DNA of 64,000 nucleotides from a bacterium (lineage in GTDB: Bacteria > SAR324 > XYD2-FULL-50-16): NCBI GenBank assembly GCA_018830885.1, contig JAHJRI010000078.1:1-64000 (forward strand), given 5' to 3'. Below the pieces are notes generated by a model. That model was given only the letters and a program-made list of their open reading frames with translations, was not told the origin of the DNA and did not search any database. Made by a program: the position numbers and the translations under genes. Below, in pieces: positions 54,147 through 63,473 of the stretch. Position 1 is the first letter of the stretch. The number at the start of each line of letters is the position of its first letter.

Positions 54147-54439
54147 TACTCCTCCTCCGCAACCATGGTGATACACCCGGTAAAACACTCTGCCGAGCAG
54201 ATACCACACCCTTTGCAGTAATAAAGATCTGCCTGAAAAAAGCCCTCCTCGGTCTTGGCGATGGCCATGTCCGGACAGAAAATGTAGCAGATACCGCATT
54301 TAATGCACTGGGATTGATCAACCACCGGACGTTCAGATCGCCAATCACCGGTTTTGTACTCTCTTGAAGTTCCCGGTTCGCGCATGACAAAGCCAGCGTC
54401 CAGATCCTTCCAGCCCGGTTCCGATTTTAATTTTGCCAA
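54146..54439 (-). CDS. porD: 2-Oxoacid:ferredoxin oxidoreductase, delta subunit (2[4Fe-4S] ferredoxin)
   Basis: A 97-residue ferredoxin-type subunit with two cluster motifs, CIKCGICYIFCPDMAI and CKGCGICSAECFTGCI. The C-terminal cysteine pattern is CSAECFTGC. It starts at TTG, supported by AAGGAG at six nucleotides. It relays electrons from the TPP site to ferredoxin. It lies 186 nt after the gamma gene. Confidence 0.93.
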   Translation of the reverse strand: MAKLKSEPGWKDLDAGFVMREPGTSREYKTGDWRSERPVVDQSQCIKCGICYIFCPDMAIAKTEEGFFQADLYYCKGCGICSAECFTGCITMVAEEE

Positions 54440-54625
54440 ATCATTCTCCTTCTTGCATACAGCTAAAACAACGGATCATGAATGATCCTGTTCCAAAATC
54501 CTGGTGAAACGCACCGTTCCGTATTCCAGGTCACTTCCATGAGACAGCAGCCTGATCCTCATTGTCGATTCAGAAGGCACCGTTTCCAGGGGTGTATTGA
54601 TAAATAACAGTGTTACCGTTCAGTG
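54440..54625 (-). other. Spacer between gamma and delta genes with a short palindrome
   Basis: A 186-nt untranslated gap in an otherwise tightly packed operon. It contains GGATCAT-GA-ATGATCC (54473-54488), a perfect 7-bp hairpin, which could be a processing or attenuation site. No gene is seen. Confidence 0.35.
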
Positions 54626-55171
54626 TCAGCCGATCTCCGTCTCCCGAAAGGCCCTTTTCAACGCGTTGATGTTCTTGTCTGCAATACGGCCGAATCGGTG
54701 TTTGAGCGGTCCAATCAGAGCTTCGATGGAGATCAGTTCATTGGCCTTGAGCAGGGACCCCAGCATGGTCGTATTGGTAATGGGCAGTCCCAGTTCTTCA
54801 ATGGCGATTCGATTTGCATCGACCGTACCCATTCGGTGACGGATACCCAGCTCTTCCCGCAGTTCGGCTGCGGTGTGTTTTGAGTTGGTGACCAGAATCC
54901 CATCCTCCTTCAGACCCGAGGTGACATCCACCAACCTGAGTATGGAAGGATCCAGAACCATGACCAGGTCAGGTGAGTGGATCATGTGCCTGTTGCGAAT
55001 CGGATGGTCATCAATCCGGATGAATGCCATCACGGGGGCGCCCCTTCTTTCCGGACCGAAATTGGGAAATGCCTGGGCATATTTCCCAATTCCAATCGCA
55101 GCAGTCGCCAGAAGCTCGGCAGAAGTAACTGCTCCCTGGCCACCCCGGCCGTGTAGTCGAATCTCAATCAT
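54626..55171 (-). CDS. porG: 2-Oxoacid:ferredoxin oxidoreductase, gamma subunit
   Basis: A 181-residue gamma subunit, the typical length. The N-terminal EIRLHGRGGQGAVTSAELLA and FPNFGPERRGAPVMAF are diagnostic, and the C-terminus ends in the usual basic helix. It helps bind CoA in this enzyme family. It is the first gene of the minus-strand operon por(G-D-A-B)-NuoE/F/G-like. The upstream region has no evident ribosome site close to the ATG. Confidence 0.93.
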   Translation of the reverse strand: MIEIRLHGRGGQGAVTSAELLATAAIGIGKYAQAFPNFGPERRGAPVMAFIRIDDHPIRNRHMIHSPDLVMVLDPSILRLVDVTSGLKEDGILVTNSKHTAAELREELGIRHRMGTVDANRIAIEELGLPITNTTMLGSLLKANELISIEALIGPLKHRFGRIADKNINALKRAFRETEIG

Positions 55172-55903
55172 GTCAGTTTTATGGAATCGGATAAACGCTA
55201 AAATCGAATTAGTCTCTATGACCTGCTATTTCGAACACGAAGAAATGAAACTTGCAGCATTTAGTTGGATATCTTCAGTTTTGAAGGTTGAACCAAGAAT
55301 TTTCATGTCTGACTCGGGCTATCAAGCTTAACCTTCAAACGTCTCAGAATCTATCAGATGATGATCAGTTTAATCAACGTTAAATCCGTAAAAAGCTAAA
55401 AATAAATGATGTTTATCATTCCTGTAAAAAAACGGAGGTCAGTCATATCAACTGCATTTGGATACCAGCGGTCAGTATAATGAAACGTCTTTTTACCGTT
55501 TTGCCATCACGTATAGTTGTATGCCGTTTGGCGGTGTTGAACTGGAAAGTGTCCCTCCATCAAAATTCTCCCCCGGGTCCGGCCAAACCGTCATCGAATG
55601 TAGCGAATTCACAGAAAAGCTGAAAATATACAAAAATTCATCAAGATAGATTTCAAACAAGGGACTCATCCAGATGATATGGCAATTATGATGCCACTTT
55701 CCCGGAATGCATATTATAAACTGTTATTTCAGGTTACTATAAATTTTCGGGGCTGGTCCGCACGGACGGGTCAATTGAGATATATCTCTATTTGGTGATC
55801 TTTCTATAATTTGGTTTTTACAGAATTGGCGAAATTTGTCACAATTCAGGCTGAAAAACATCGCTTTTATCCCCTTTGCAACCGCACCCGATAAGGTCCC
55901 TTT
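55172..55903. promoter_or_regulatory. Divergent region between por operon and sigma-54 activator
   Basis: About 730 nt, AT-rich, with no supported gene; frames such as 55458-55649 have no match or ribosome site. It should contain the por promoter and the activator promoter. A 12-bp palindrome GAGATATATCTC (55778-55789) lies 115 nt before the activator start. I looked for a clear GG/GC sigma-54 promoter on both strands and did not find one. Confidence 0.4.
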
Positions 55904-58900
55904 ATGACAGTGACAACCGAATCGAACGAACTCCTGGCCAAAGCAGCGCTTTTCGACGGTGTTTTTTCCATTGACTGGCTGCTGAACCTGTCCAACATGA
56001 AAGTATCCCGTATCCTGGCCATTCTGGATGAGCATGTCCGGAGCGGGTTATTGGAAAAGGCGTCATCCGGGCTCTACAGTTTCTGCAATCACGAGCAACG
56101 CGAGCAGTTGGCCGGTATTGTCAGTGACAATCGGAAAGAGGAGCTCCATCGGGAGATCATCGACATCCTCAAGGCGGAAATACCGGCAGAGGAGCAGCGT
56201 GCGACCATTCTCTCCCGCCATTTACTCCATGTCTCAAACGATCTGGAGGGGTGCCAGTTACTGATCAAAGCTGGGGATCTTTATGCCGAAGAGGTGAAAT
56301 ACAAAGAGGCCATCCAGTGTTATGCCAAAACGATCAAGGATCTGGACAGTGTCCGGCACAATGAGGCCGATCTGTTATATATAGAAACGGTCAATAAGTA
56401 CATGAACCTTTTTTCAGTCAGGATAGACAGCAACTGGGCCACCACCATTCTCCAGAATGCGCTGGCGCGGGCCGAAGCTATCAACAACAACGGGTTTCTG
56501 GCCATCCTCAACATGCATATGGCGGTCAACCAATGGCAGCGCGCCCATTTTGATGTATCCAAGGTTCATTACGACCGGGGCTGGGCTGCGGCCCAGAGGG
56601 TGGAAGATCCCAAGCTGTTGAAATCCATTTATACCCTGAGCGCTTTTTTTTATTACCTGCAGGGACGGTTCCTCGATACTATCAAGGAGTATGAAAAATC
56701 GATCCAGAACGTGGAAAAATTCCCGGAGGACACCTCCCTGCTCTTTGCCATTGCGGCGATCGGCCGTTCCTATGCAGCCATTGGGCAGGCCAGTCAGGGT
56801 TTGGGGATGCTGGATGCCATCCGCAAGCATTGTCTCAAGATCAACCAGTTGCAGGTTGCCGAGTGGGCGGTTTTGCAGATTGGCTATATCCTGAAGGGGA
56901 TCGGTCGGATTGATGATGCCCACAAACTTCTGGCCGATCTGGGCGGCGAAACCATTAAATCCGGAGATGCCCGCCTCAAGGAGGACCTGAAATTACTGCA
57001 GGCACTGATTTACTACTGGAAAGAGAACAAGGAAACATCGGTCGAGCATCTCAAGGAGTATTTCAAGATCGTCGAGGAGAACGAGGCATTGGGGGTCCCG
57101 ACATCCTCCTATGGTTTTATGCTGCAGATCTGCTGGTCCATGGAACTGGAAAAATATCCCCGGATCAACGACATTTCCCTCGAGGAGGCCGTCAATCAAT
57201 CGATCAGCGGGAAAAACACCTTTTACAAGGGGTATGGATTCCGCTACAAGGCACTGTTGCAAAAACAGAACAACCACAGCCCGGAGGAGATTCTCAAAAC
57301 CCTGACCCTTTCTCTGCGCTGCCTGGAAAAATCCGGGCACCGCCTGGCCATCGCCCGCACCCGTATTGAGATCGCCCGCCAGTACCTGGCCATGGGGAAC
57401 CAGAATCTGGCCAGAAAAGAGGCCAAGAAGGCGGCGGCGACGATTCTCTCCCATAAGGAACTCCATTTCCCCGACGATCTGAAATTTCTGATCAAGGATA
57501 TACACATCAAGGATAACCTGCTGGAGGAGATTCTGAAGCTGGGGCAGGAGATCACCACGATCCGCAACACCAAGGACATTGAAAAGCATATTATCCTGAC
57601 CGCGATTCAGGTGACCGGAGCAGAACGGGGCGCCATTTTTCTGCTGGACAGGGAGCACAGACCCGGTGAATTCGAGCTGCGGGCAGCCAAGAACCTGACA
57701 GAGGAGGACATCCGGCGGTCCGATTTCCGGGAACAGATGGCAATGATGCGTGAGGTGGTTAAATCCGGAAAAGGGATCATTAAAAAATCGGATCCCCCCG
57801 AACAGAAACCCAACTCGCCCTATAATGTCCGCTCCTATATTTGTGTGCCCATGATCATTAAAAATGAAATCCTGGGGGTGCTCTATTTTGACAACCGGTT
57901 TCTGGCCTCGGCCTTTAAGAAATCGGATCTCAACATGTTTACCTATTTTGCCACCCAGACGGCGATCGCCATGGACAACGCCGAGGCCTACGACGAGGTG
58001 CAGCGTCTCAACAAGCGCCTGAAAAAGGAGAAACAGTATTATAAGGAGCGACATCTCGAAAGCCTGCGGTTTGATAAAATCATCGGTGAGAGTCCACCCA
58101 TCCTGAACGTATTGAACAAGGTCATCCAGGTGGCGGACACCGACACCACCGTCCTGATCACGGGGGAGACCGGTGTAGGGAAGGAGCTGGTGGCCAGAAC
58201 CATTGTCGATAAGAGTCCCCGCGCGGATAAGCCCTTTGTCTCGGTGAACTGCAGTGTCTTTTCAGAAACACTAATCGCCAGCGAACTGTTCGGACATGAG
58301 AAGGGCGCTTTCACCGGCGCCAATGAAAAAAAAGCGGGGCGGTTCGAGCTGGCGGATGGCGGAACCCTTTTTCTGGATGAGATCGGGGATATTCCCATGG
58401 AAGTGCAGGTCCGGTTGTTACGTGTACTGCAGGTCCAGGAATTTGAACGCGTCGGCGGCACCAAGACACTGCACTCGGATTTCCGCCTGATCGTGGCCAC
58501 CAACCAGAATCTCGAAAAAATGGTCAAAACCGGTCGGTTCCGCGAGGATCTCTTCTACCGGCTCAATGTCTTTCCCATCCAGGTACCGCCGCTGCGAAAA
58601 AGAAAGGAGGACATCCCCCATCTGGCCCTGCACTTTCTGAAAACGATCAGCCAGAAAATGGGCAAGCATTTTACCGAAATCCTGGAAAGCGAAATGGAAA
58701 AACTGGTCAGTTACAGCTGGCCGGGAAATGTGCGGGAACTCGAAAATGTCATTGAGCGCGGGGTGATCATGAGTTCAAAATCCAGTTTCAAGGTGCCGGA
58801 ATTGAACACGGACCAGCCCGGCGCCGGTGTCAACAACACCCTGTTGACCCTGGCGGAAAACGAAAAACAGCACATCCTGCAGGCCATGGAAAAAACAAAC

Positions 58901-59017
58901 TGGAAAATCAGCGGCCCTGGCGGGGCGGCAGAACTACTGGATATCAACTATGGCACTCTGCGGTCACGGATGGCCAAACACGGCATCCGCAAGAAGACCC
59001 GGGCGGCGGACGACTAG
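55904..59017 (+). CDS. Sigma-54 dependent activator with TPR-type sensor, GAF and Fis domains
   Basis: A 1037-residue regulator. Residues 1-60 look like a winged-helix end of a MalT/STAND-like module (SIDWLLNLSNMKVSRILAIL). Residues about 115-540 are helical TPR-like repeats. A GAF domain spans about 545-690 (ERGAIFLLDREHRPGEFELRA). The AAA+ domain starts near 723: Walker A GETGVGKE, the sigma-54 contact GAFTGA (about 801) and Walker B GTLFLDEIGD are intact. A Fis-type helix-turn-helix is at the C-terminus. There is no receiver domain, so control is probably by ligand or protein binding. It may drive the por operon or the downstream BKACE cluster. Confidence 0.92.
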   Translation: MTVTTESNELLAKAALFDGVFSIDWLLNLSNMKVSRILAILDEHVRSGLLEKASSGLYSFCNHEQREQLAGIVSDNRKEELHREIIDILKAEIPAEEQRATILSRHLLHVSNDLEGCQLLIKAGDLYAEEVKYKEAIQCYAKTIKDLDSVRHNEADLLYIETVNKYMNLFSVRIDSNWATTILQNALARAEAINNNGFLAILNMHMAVNQWQRAHFDVSKVHYDRGWAAAQRVEDPKLLKSIYTLSAFFYYLQGRFLDTIKEYEKSIQNVEKFPEDTSLLFAIAAIGRSYAAIGQASQGLGMLDAIRKHCLKINQLQVAEWAVLQIGYILKGIGRIDDAHKLLADLGGETIKSGDARLKEDLKLLQALIYYWKENKETSVEHLKEYFKIVEENEALGVPTSSYGFMLQICWSMELEKYPRINDISLEEAVNQSISGKNTFYKGYGFRYKALLQKQNNHSPEEILKTLTLSLRCLEKSGHRLAIARTRIEIARQYLAMGNQNLARKEAKKAAATILSHKELHFPDDLKFLIKDIHIKDNLLEEILKLGQEITTIRNTKDIEKHIILTAIQVTGAERGAIFLLDREHRPGEFELRAAKNLTEEDIRRSDFREQMAMMREVVKSGKGIIKKSDPPEQKPNSPYNVRSYICVPMIIKNEILGVLYFDNRFLASAFKKSDLNMFTYFATQTAIAMDNAEAYDEVQRLNKRLKKEKQYYKERHLESLRFDKIIGESPPILNVLNKVIQVADTDTTVLITGETGVGKELVARTIVDKSPRADKPFVSVNCSVFSETLIASELFGHEKGAFTGANEKKAGRFELADGGTLFLDEIGDIPMEVQVRLLRVLQVQEFERVGGTKTLHSDFRLIVATNQNLEKMVKTGRFREDLFYRLNVFPIQVPPLRKRKEDIPHLALHFLKTISQKMGKHFTEILESEMEKLVSYSWPGNVRELENVIERGVIMSSKSSFKVPELNTDQPGAGVNNTLLTLAENEKQHILQAMEKTNWKISGPGGAAELLDINYGTLRSRMAKHGIRKKTRAADD

Positions 59018-59358
59018 TCGATCCATCGACTGCGGGAGGCTTCCTGAAAGCAGCAGCCACTGCCTCCCGGAGCCATCCCCCGGCAGCCCTGTTCACGCAG
59101 CTGGGGTCAAATACCACCCGGTCAGATAGGGGTCGTTCCAGGCATGTCCTATTACCGGCAGCAGGGATAGGTCGCAGGTCTGGATAGATATTGACTGATC
59201 CACCCGTCCTGAATAGAATGGTTTTCCAGAAGGACCCATCCCCCGACGCGCCCTTTCCGTCAAAGGGCATCCGGTGAACCGGCGTCGCCGCGATCGCCTT
59301 CAAGAACTGATCAATCGGACGGACAGTGACGTCAAAACAGAATAGGAGAACACAAATT
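59018..59358. other. Intergenic region with two hairpins after the activator gene
   Basis: About 340 nt without a gene. AGTCGAT-CC-ATCGACT overlaps the stop (59016-59031). CGGGAGGC (59033-59040) pairs with GCCTCCCG (59062-59069) as a perfect 8-bp stem. No T-tract follows. No GG/GC sigma-54 promoter could be recognised before the next gene. Confidence 0.4.
59033..59069 (+). terminator. Hairpin after sigma-54 activator gene
   Basis: An 8-bp perfect stem with a 21-nt loop 15 nt past the activator stop; it lacks the U-tract of an intrinsic terminator. Confidence 0.4.
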
Positions 59359-60297
59359 ATGGCAAAAAGAACAAACAAGGTCATTATCAGCTGTGCGATG
59401 ACAGGGGCGATTCATACGCCCACCATGTCGGACTATCTGCCCATCACACCGGAAGACCTGATCCGGCAGGGTGTTGATGCGGCCGCAGCCGGCGCGACGA
59501 TTCTGCATCTGCACGCCCGGGACCCCAAAACAGGCATGCCGGTCGGGGACCCGGAAGTCTTCAAGCAGTTTCTGCCCCAGCTGAAAGCCCAATGTAATGC
59601 GGTGTTGAATCTCACCACCGGGGGCGGCCTGAACATGCAGCTTCAGGATCGATTGAAAGCAGCCGTCTGGGCCCAGCCGGAGATGTGTTCACTCAATATG
59701 GGGTCCATGAATTTCGGTCTTTTCCCGGTTGCCCGACGGTACACCACCTGGAAATATGACTGGGAAAAACCGTACCTGGAAGGAACCGACGATTTTATCT
59801 TCCGCAACACCTTCAAGGATATCGAGGGCATCCTCAAAACCCTGGGCGAGGGGTTCGGAACCCGATTCGAATATGAGTGCTACGATATCGGCCATTTGTA
59901 CAACCTGGCCCATTTTCTGGATCGCGGGCTGGTCAAACCGCCCCTGTTTGTGCAATCCATTTTCGGAATTCTGGGAGGGATCGGTGCCGATCCGGACAAC
60001 CTGATCTTCATGAAACGCACAGCAGACCGGCTCTTTGGCGATGATTATATCTGGTCGGTCCTGGCCGCCGGCAGGCACCAGATGTCTTTCTGCACCCAGG
60101 CTGCGCTGCTGGGCGGCAATGTCCGGGTCGGGCTGGAAGACAGCCTTTTCCTCGGAAAAGGAGAACCGGCCAAAACCAACGCGGAACAGGTCGCCAAAAT
60201 TCGCCACCTGCTGGAGACCCTCTCGCTGGAAATCGCCTCCCCGGACGAGGCCCGTGAGATGCTGGATCTGAAAGGGGCTGACAACGTCGCGTTTTAA
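59359..60297 (+). CDS. BKACE-family enzyme (DUF849, beta-keto acid cleavage)
   Basis: A 312-residue TIM-barrel enzyme of the BKACE family, whose founding member cleaves 3-keto-5-aminohexanoate with acetyl-CoA. The first strand is KVIISCAMTGAIHTPTMS, the zinc ligands are in GATILHLHARD (HLH), and the middle shows LNLTTGGG and FEYECYDIGHLYNL. The C-terminal GNVRVGLEDSLFL is strongly conserved. BKACE enzymes act on many beta-keto acids, so the substrate here is open. The start at 59359 has an AGGAGAAC site. The M20 peptidase gene converges on it. Confidence 0.9.
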   Translation: MAKRTNKVIISCAMTGAIHTPTMSDYLPITPEDLIRQGVDAAAAGATILHLHARDPKTGMPVGDPEVFKQFLPQLKAQCNAVLNLTTGGGLNMQLQDRLKAAVWAQPEMCSLNMGSMNFGLFPVARRYTTWKYDWEKPYLEGTDDFIFRNTFKDIEGILKTLGEGFGTRFEYECYDIGHLYNLAHFLDRGLVKPPLFVQSIFGILGGIGADPDNLIFMKRTADRLFGDDYIWSVLAAGRHQMSFCTQAALLGGNVRVGLEDSLFLGKGEPAKTNAEQVAKIRHLLETLSLEIASPDEAREMLDLKGADNVAF

Positions 60298-60334
60298 AGG
60301 ATCTGCCGGTAACAACGGGAATTAAAGACCGTCC

Positions 60335-61594
60335 CTAAAAAGCCATAAAGTGCACCAGCTCCTTGGTCTGCAGAATGAGATCCTCGATGAAGACATGCTC
60401 ATCCGCAGCGTGGGCCAGGTTGTTGGTTGCACGCACCAGACCGAAACAGGCGACTTCCAGTTTCTGGGGTTTGAGGGCTTCGGCTACAAACCCCAGGTCC
60501 GTGGAAGCACTGACCCCGCCATAGATAAATTCCTCAAACCCCATGATTGCTTTTTTCCCCGCCAGCATTTTCCGGATGGCCGGGTTGTCCGGATCAATTT
60601 CCACAGGTGGATAGGCGTGGATAATCTCGGTTCTGACATCCAGCAGCTTGGACTGTTCCTTTCCCCGTTGCACGGCAGCATCGATTTCGGCAATCACCTC
60701 GTCATATTTTTCATCGGGAAGGTAACGTCGGTTGATGGACAGATCGCATTCATCGGGAACGATATTGTCCTTCATACCGCCCCGGATAATGTTCAGGTTG
60801 AACATGGGCGTCATCATGGCAGAAGGTGCCCCGGGCACAGGAAAGGAGGGAATACGGGACTCTCTGCTTTCCACCGTCTTTTTCAGTTTCATCAGTTCGT
60901 TGAGAATGGGGATCATCTCCTCAACGGCATTGACCCCCAGGTAGTTCATCCCGGAGTGACAGCTTCTGCCGATGGATTTGATATCGTATGACAGACAACC
61001 CGCGGCACCGATCGTGACGATGGGTTCCATCGCCGACATCTCCAGCCACATGAGGTGGTTGGAAAAATAGCCCTGTTCGGCCAGGTAGCGGGCGCCCGGA
61101 TAAATTCCCATTTCCTCGTCCGTGCAGAGACAGCAGTTGACCGAATAGTTCGGTTCAATACCCATGTCCGATAGCACCTTCGCCGCCCCCAGAAAACAGG
61201 CGATCGACCCCTTCATATCAATGGTTCCCCGGCCGTACAACCTGCCATCGATCACTTTCCCGCCAAAGGGGTCCTGGGTCCACTTGTCATCAACCGGTAC
61301 CACATCCATGTGCGCATATGCGGATACCCGGGGTTGATCGTTTTTCAGGGTAGCCACCAGGTTGACCCTTTCGCCGGTCAGTTTCCAGGGCATGAGTTGG
61401 ACCTTCTCCTCGGGGACAATCACCCGCTCGGTCTCAAAACCGAAGCGGCGAAATTCCGGTTCAACAATATCCACGAGTTTGCCGTAGTTCTCCCCCGGTG
61501 GCACAGTGGTGTCAACAGCAATGATTTTCTGGAGGATGTCGATAATATAATCCTCGTTTTTATCAACTGCCAGAAATGCGTCCTTTGCAATCAT
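60335..61594 (-). CDS. M20 family metallopeptidase/deacylase (ArgE/DapE-like)
   Basis: A 419-residue binuclear zinc hydrolase that removes acyl or amino-acid groups from amides. The metal ligands appear as SAYAHMDVVP (His, Asp), GRGTIDMKGS (Asp), CTDEEMGIYPG (Glu catalytic base and ligand). The dimerisation lid (about residues 185-300) carries the CHSG motif. The start has AGGAG. It is followed on the complementary transcript order by two membrane protein genes ending immediately before it (61610), suggesting co-transcription with a transporter for its substrate. Confidence 0.9.
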   Translation of the reverse strand: MIAKDAFLAVDKNEDYIIDILQKIIAVDTTVPPGENYGKLVDIVEPEFRRFGFETERVIVPEEKVQLMPWKLTGERVNLVATLKNDQPRVSAYAHMDVVPVDDKWTQDPFGGKVIDGRLYGRGTIDMKGSIACFLGAAKVLSDMGIEPNYSVNCCLCTDEEMGIYPGARYLAEQGYFSNHLMWLEMSAMEPIVTIGAAGCLSYDIKSIGRSCHSGMNYLGVNAVEEMIPILNELMKLKKTVESRESRIPSFPVPGAPSAMMTPMFNLNIIRGGMKDNIVPDECDLSINRRYLPDEKYDEVIAEIDAAVQRGKEQSKLLDVRTEIIHAYPPVEIDPDNPAIRKMLAGKKAIMGFEEFIYGGVSASTDLGFVAEALKPQKLEVACFGLVRATNNLAHAADEHVFIEDLILQTKELVHFMAF

Positions 61595-61609
61595 TTATAG
61601 CTCCTGTGA

Positions 61610-62305
61610 TTAAATCATCCCTTTGCCTTCGATCCATTTCTTTTTATACATGATCCGGGCGGATACGATGGAGATAATGACCATCGGAGGTATGACAACG
61701 GAATAGGGCAGGTCGCGCTTCAAAAAAGCGATGATAAAAGCCAGCCCCAGGGGGACGATGCCCAGTTTGGGCACCTTTGACAGAAAAACGGCTCCCAGGG
61801 CGCCAAAAAGAGCTGGCAACACCTGGTTCAGACCAACTTCGGCTGCCATTCCCGATCCCTGTATCCGGTTGATTAATGGCAGCAACAGCAAGATCCCCAG
61901 GATCATGACCAGTTGACTGGCCACCAGAGAACCGGCGATACCCAGCGTTGAGACAATCTCAGCCTCCGGCGTACCCTCCCTGGTCCCCAAGACCTGTTGC
62001 ACGGTGGCAGAAACGGGAACCCGCAGATTCATGATGTTACCCACCAGAAATGACATGTAAGTACCACCAAAGCCCAGGATCGGATAGTAAACGATCGGTT
62101 CCAGGATGCCCATCACGATCATGAAGGACCAGACAGCCGCCACAGATCGCCAGAGGGGCCCGAAGGGCGGCAGCAGCCCGTGAAACACAAATAGGAACAG
62201 ACCCGGCAGAAACATGCAGACAATGGCCGCCAGCAGGGTGTACTTTCCGGTTTTTTCGACCGGTGTCAGGAAATGTTCCTGGAAGATGGTTTTTTTGTCT
62301 GTCAT
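61610..62305 (-). CDS. Membrane protein, putative partner of a DUF5058 transporter
   Basis: A 231-residue polytopic membrane protein with six or seven hydrophobic segments. It shows GILEPIVYYPILGFGGTYMS and VGNIMNLRVPVSATVQ. I do not recognise it as a characterised family, though it looks like the partner seen beside DUF5058 proteins. The start lies two nucleotides after the stop of the upstream membrane gene, with its AGGAGG overlapping that stop. It is most likely one subunit of a two-component permease. Confidence 0.75.
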   Translation of the reverse strand: MTDKKTIFQEHFLTPVEKTGKYTLLAAIVCMFLPGLFLFVFHGLLPPFGPLWRSVAAVWSFMIVMGILEPIVYYPILGFGGTYMSFLVGNIMNLRVPVSATVQQVLGTREGTPEAEIVSTLGIAGSLVASQLVMILGILLLLPLINRIQGSGMAAEVGLNQVLPALFGALGAVFLSKVPKLGIVPLGLAFIIAFLKRDLPYSVVIPPMVIISIVSARIMYKKKWIEGKGMI

Positions 62306-62306
62306 C

Positions 62307-63029
62307 TCAACCTCCTATCCCAAAATAGTGAAAACCAACCCCGGCAGCGACCATCCCCAGGACAATGGCCAGGGCCAGCGCCCACTCCTTGAGCCAGCCC
62401 TGTCGGCCGACAGTGATCATCACACCGATCAGGACCATGGAGAAAAAACCACCCAACAGGGCAACCAGTGGCGCTCCACCCTTGATCACCGGTTGCGCAA
62501 CCATATAGGCGACCGCTCCAAAAAAAGCAGCGGCTGTCATCACCTGCATCCACACCTCATCACCACCGGCAACCTTGTTTTTGAGCTTGTGGATACTGGG
62601 CGTGAAGAAGGCCACCACGATCAATCCCAGTACAGCACCCAGCGACATGGTCCAGACAATGGTGGTAAAGATCACCTGGTTGATATCGGTCGTCAGGCCT
62701 TCCAGACCGAACTCCCCAGCCGCGATACCGGCTGCAATCAGTTCGTAGCTGACAGAACCGATGACCGACAGGCGCATCCAGGGAAAGGGGAGTCCCAGAC
62801 GCGGAATTAACAGCGCCAATCCCAGCAGGATAGCAATCGCCGGCACCAGGGAGGTGGTGAAACCGATACGGAACGCCTTTACCATATCCTGTTTCGACAT
62901 GCCGATTTCCCGACCCGCCTTGAAAGAGATCCGGGTCAGACGGACGACCTGCACCAGCACCACAACAATGATTGCCGAGCAGGCCAGCCACATACCGGGG
63001 CTGTTTGCAATCTCAAGATAATTATCCAT
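62307..63029 (-). CDS. DUF5058-like membrane protein
   Basis: A 240-residue integral membrane protein with about seven hydrophobic segments. The N-terminal IANSPGMWLACSAIIVVVLVQ and the following AFRIGFTTSLVPAIAILLGLALLI resemble DUF5058 proteins, which are often encoded beside M20 hydrolases. The function is not established; transport of the M20 substrate is an inference. It is the first gene of the transcript that continues with the second membrane gene and the M20 hydrolase. GGAGAGTGACGC precedes the start. Confidence 0.72.
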   Translation of the reverse strand: MDNYLEIANSPGMWLACSAIIVVVLVQVVRLTRISFKAGREIGMSKQDMVKAFRIGFTTSLVPAIAILLGLALLIPRLGLPFPWMRLSVIGSVSYELIAAGIAAGEFGLEGLTTDINQVIFTTIVWTMSLGAVLGLIVVAFFTPSIHKLKNKVAGGDEVWMQVMTAAAFFGAVAYMVAQPVIKGGAPLVALLGGFFSMVLIGVMITVGRQGWLKEWALALAIVLGMVAAGVGFHYFGIGG

Positions 63030-63473
63030 GCGTCACTCTCCATTGGACCTAATTTTGGGTAAACCATCAATGCCGTTCACTTAAACACCCTTTTCCTGCT
63101 CAGCACCTTGAAACAGGATCCGCAGACAATCGCATCCGGCAGGGCTGACTCGCGCCGGTTCAGCATCCCTGGTCATCCACCGGTTCTGCCCCACGACATA
63201 TTCAGGGGGCAGATACCGGTTTCAGGACATCTTCGGGGGCGATATCTGGCAACATCATAGAATCAGGCCAGCAGTTCGTCAAACCTATTTATGGCTTGGA
63301 TCCTGATTCTCAGCGGGTTGTTGTTTATCTTTTCTGGAATCTGATGTAGCGTCGGGTTAGCAAACCGGTCAATCATCGACAATGGTCATCCGCCTGCCGG
63401 AGGTCCCCTCTGGCGTCCCTTTCTCCCTGAATGTGCCATTGATGACGATTGTCCCAGACAAGGACCCAAACCC
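63030..63473. other. Intergenic region upstream of fetB-like gene
   Basis: About 440 nt with no supported gene. A 31-codon frame ending in the overlapping TGA at 63475 has no match. The FetA-type ATPase that usually accompanies FetB is not encoded here on either strand. Confidence 0.4.

Noticed and set aside
55172-55903. Sigma-54 promoter for the por operon next to the activator
   Set aside because: No GG-N10-GC sequence with adequate flanks could be found by eye on either strand in the divergent region.
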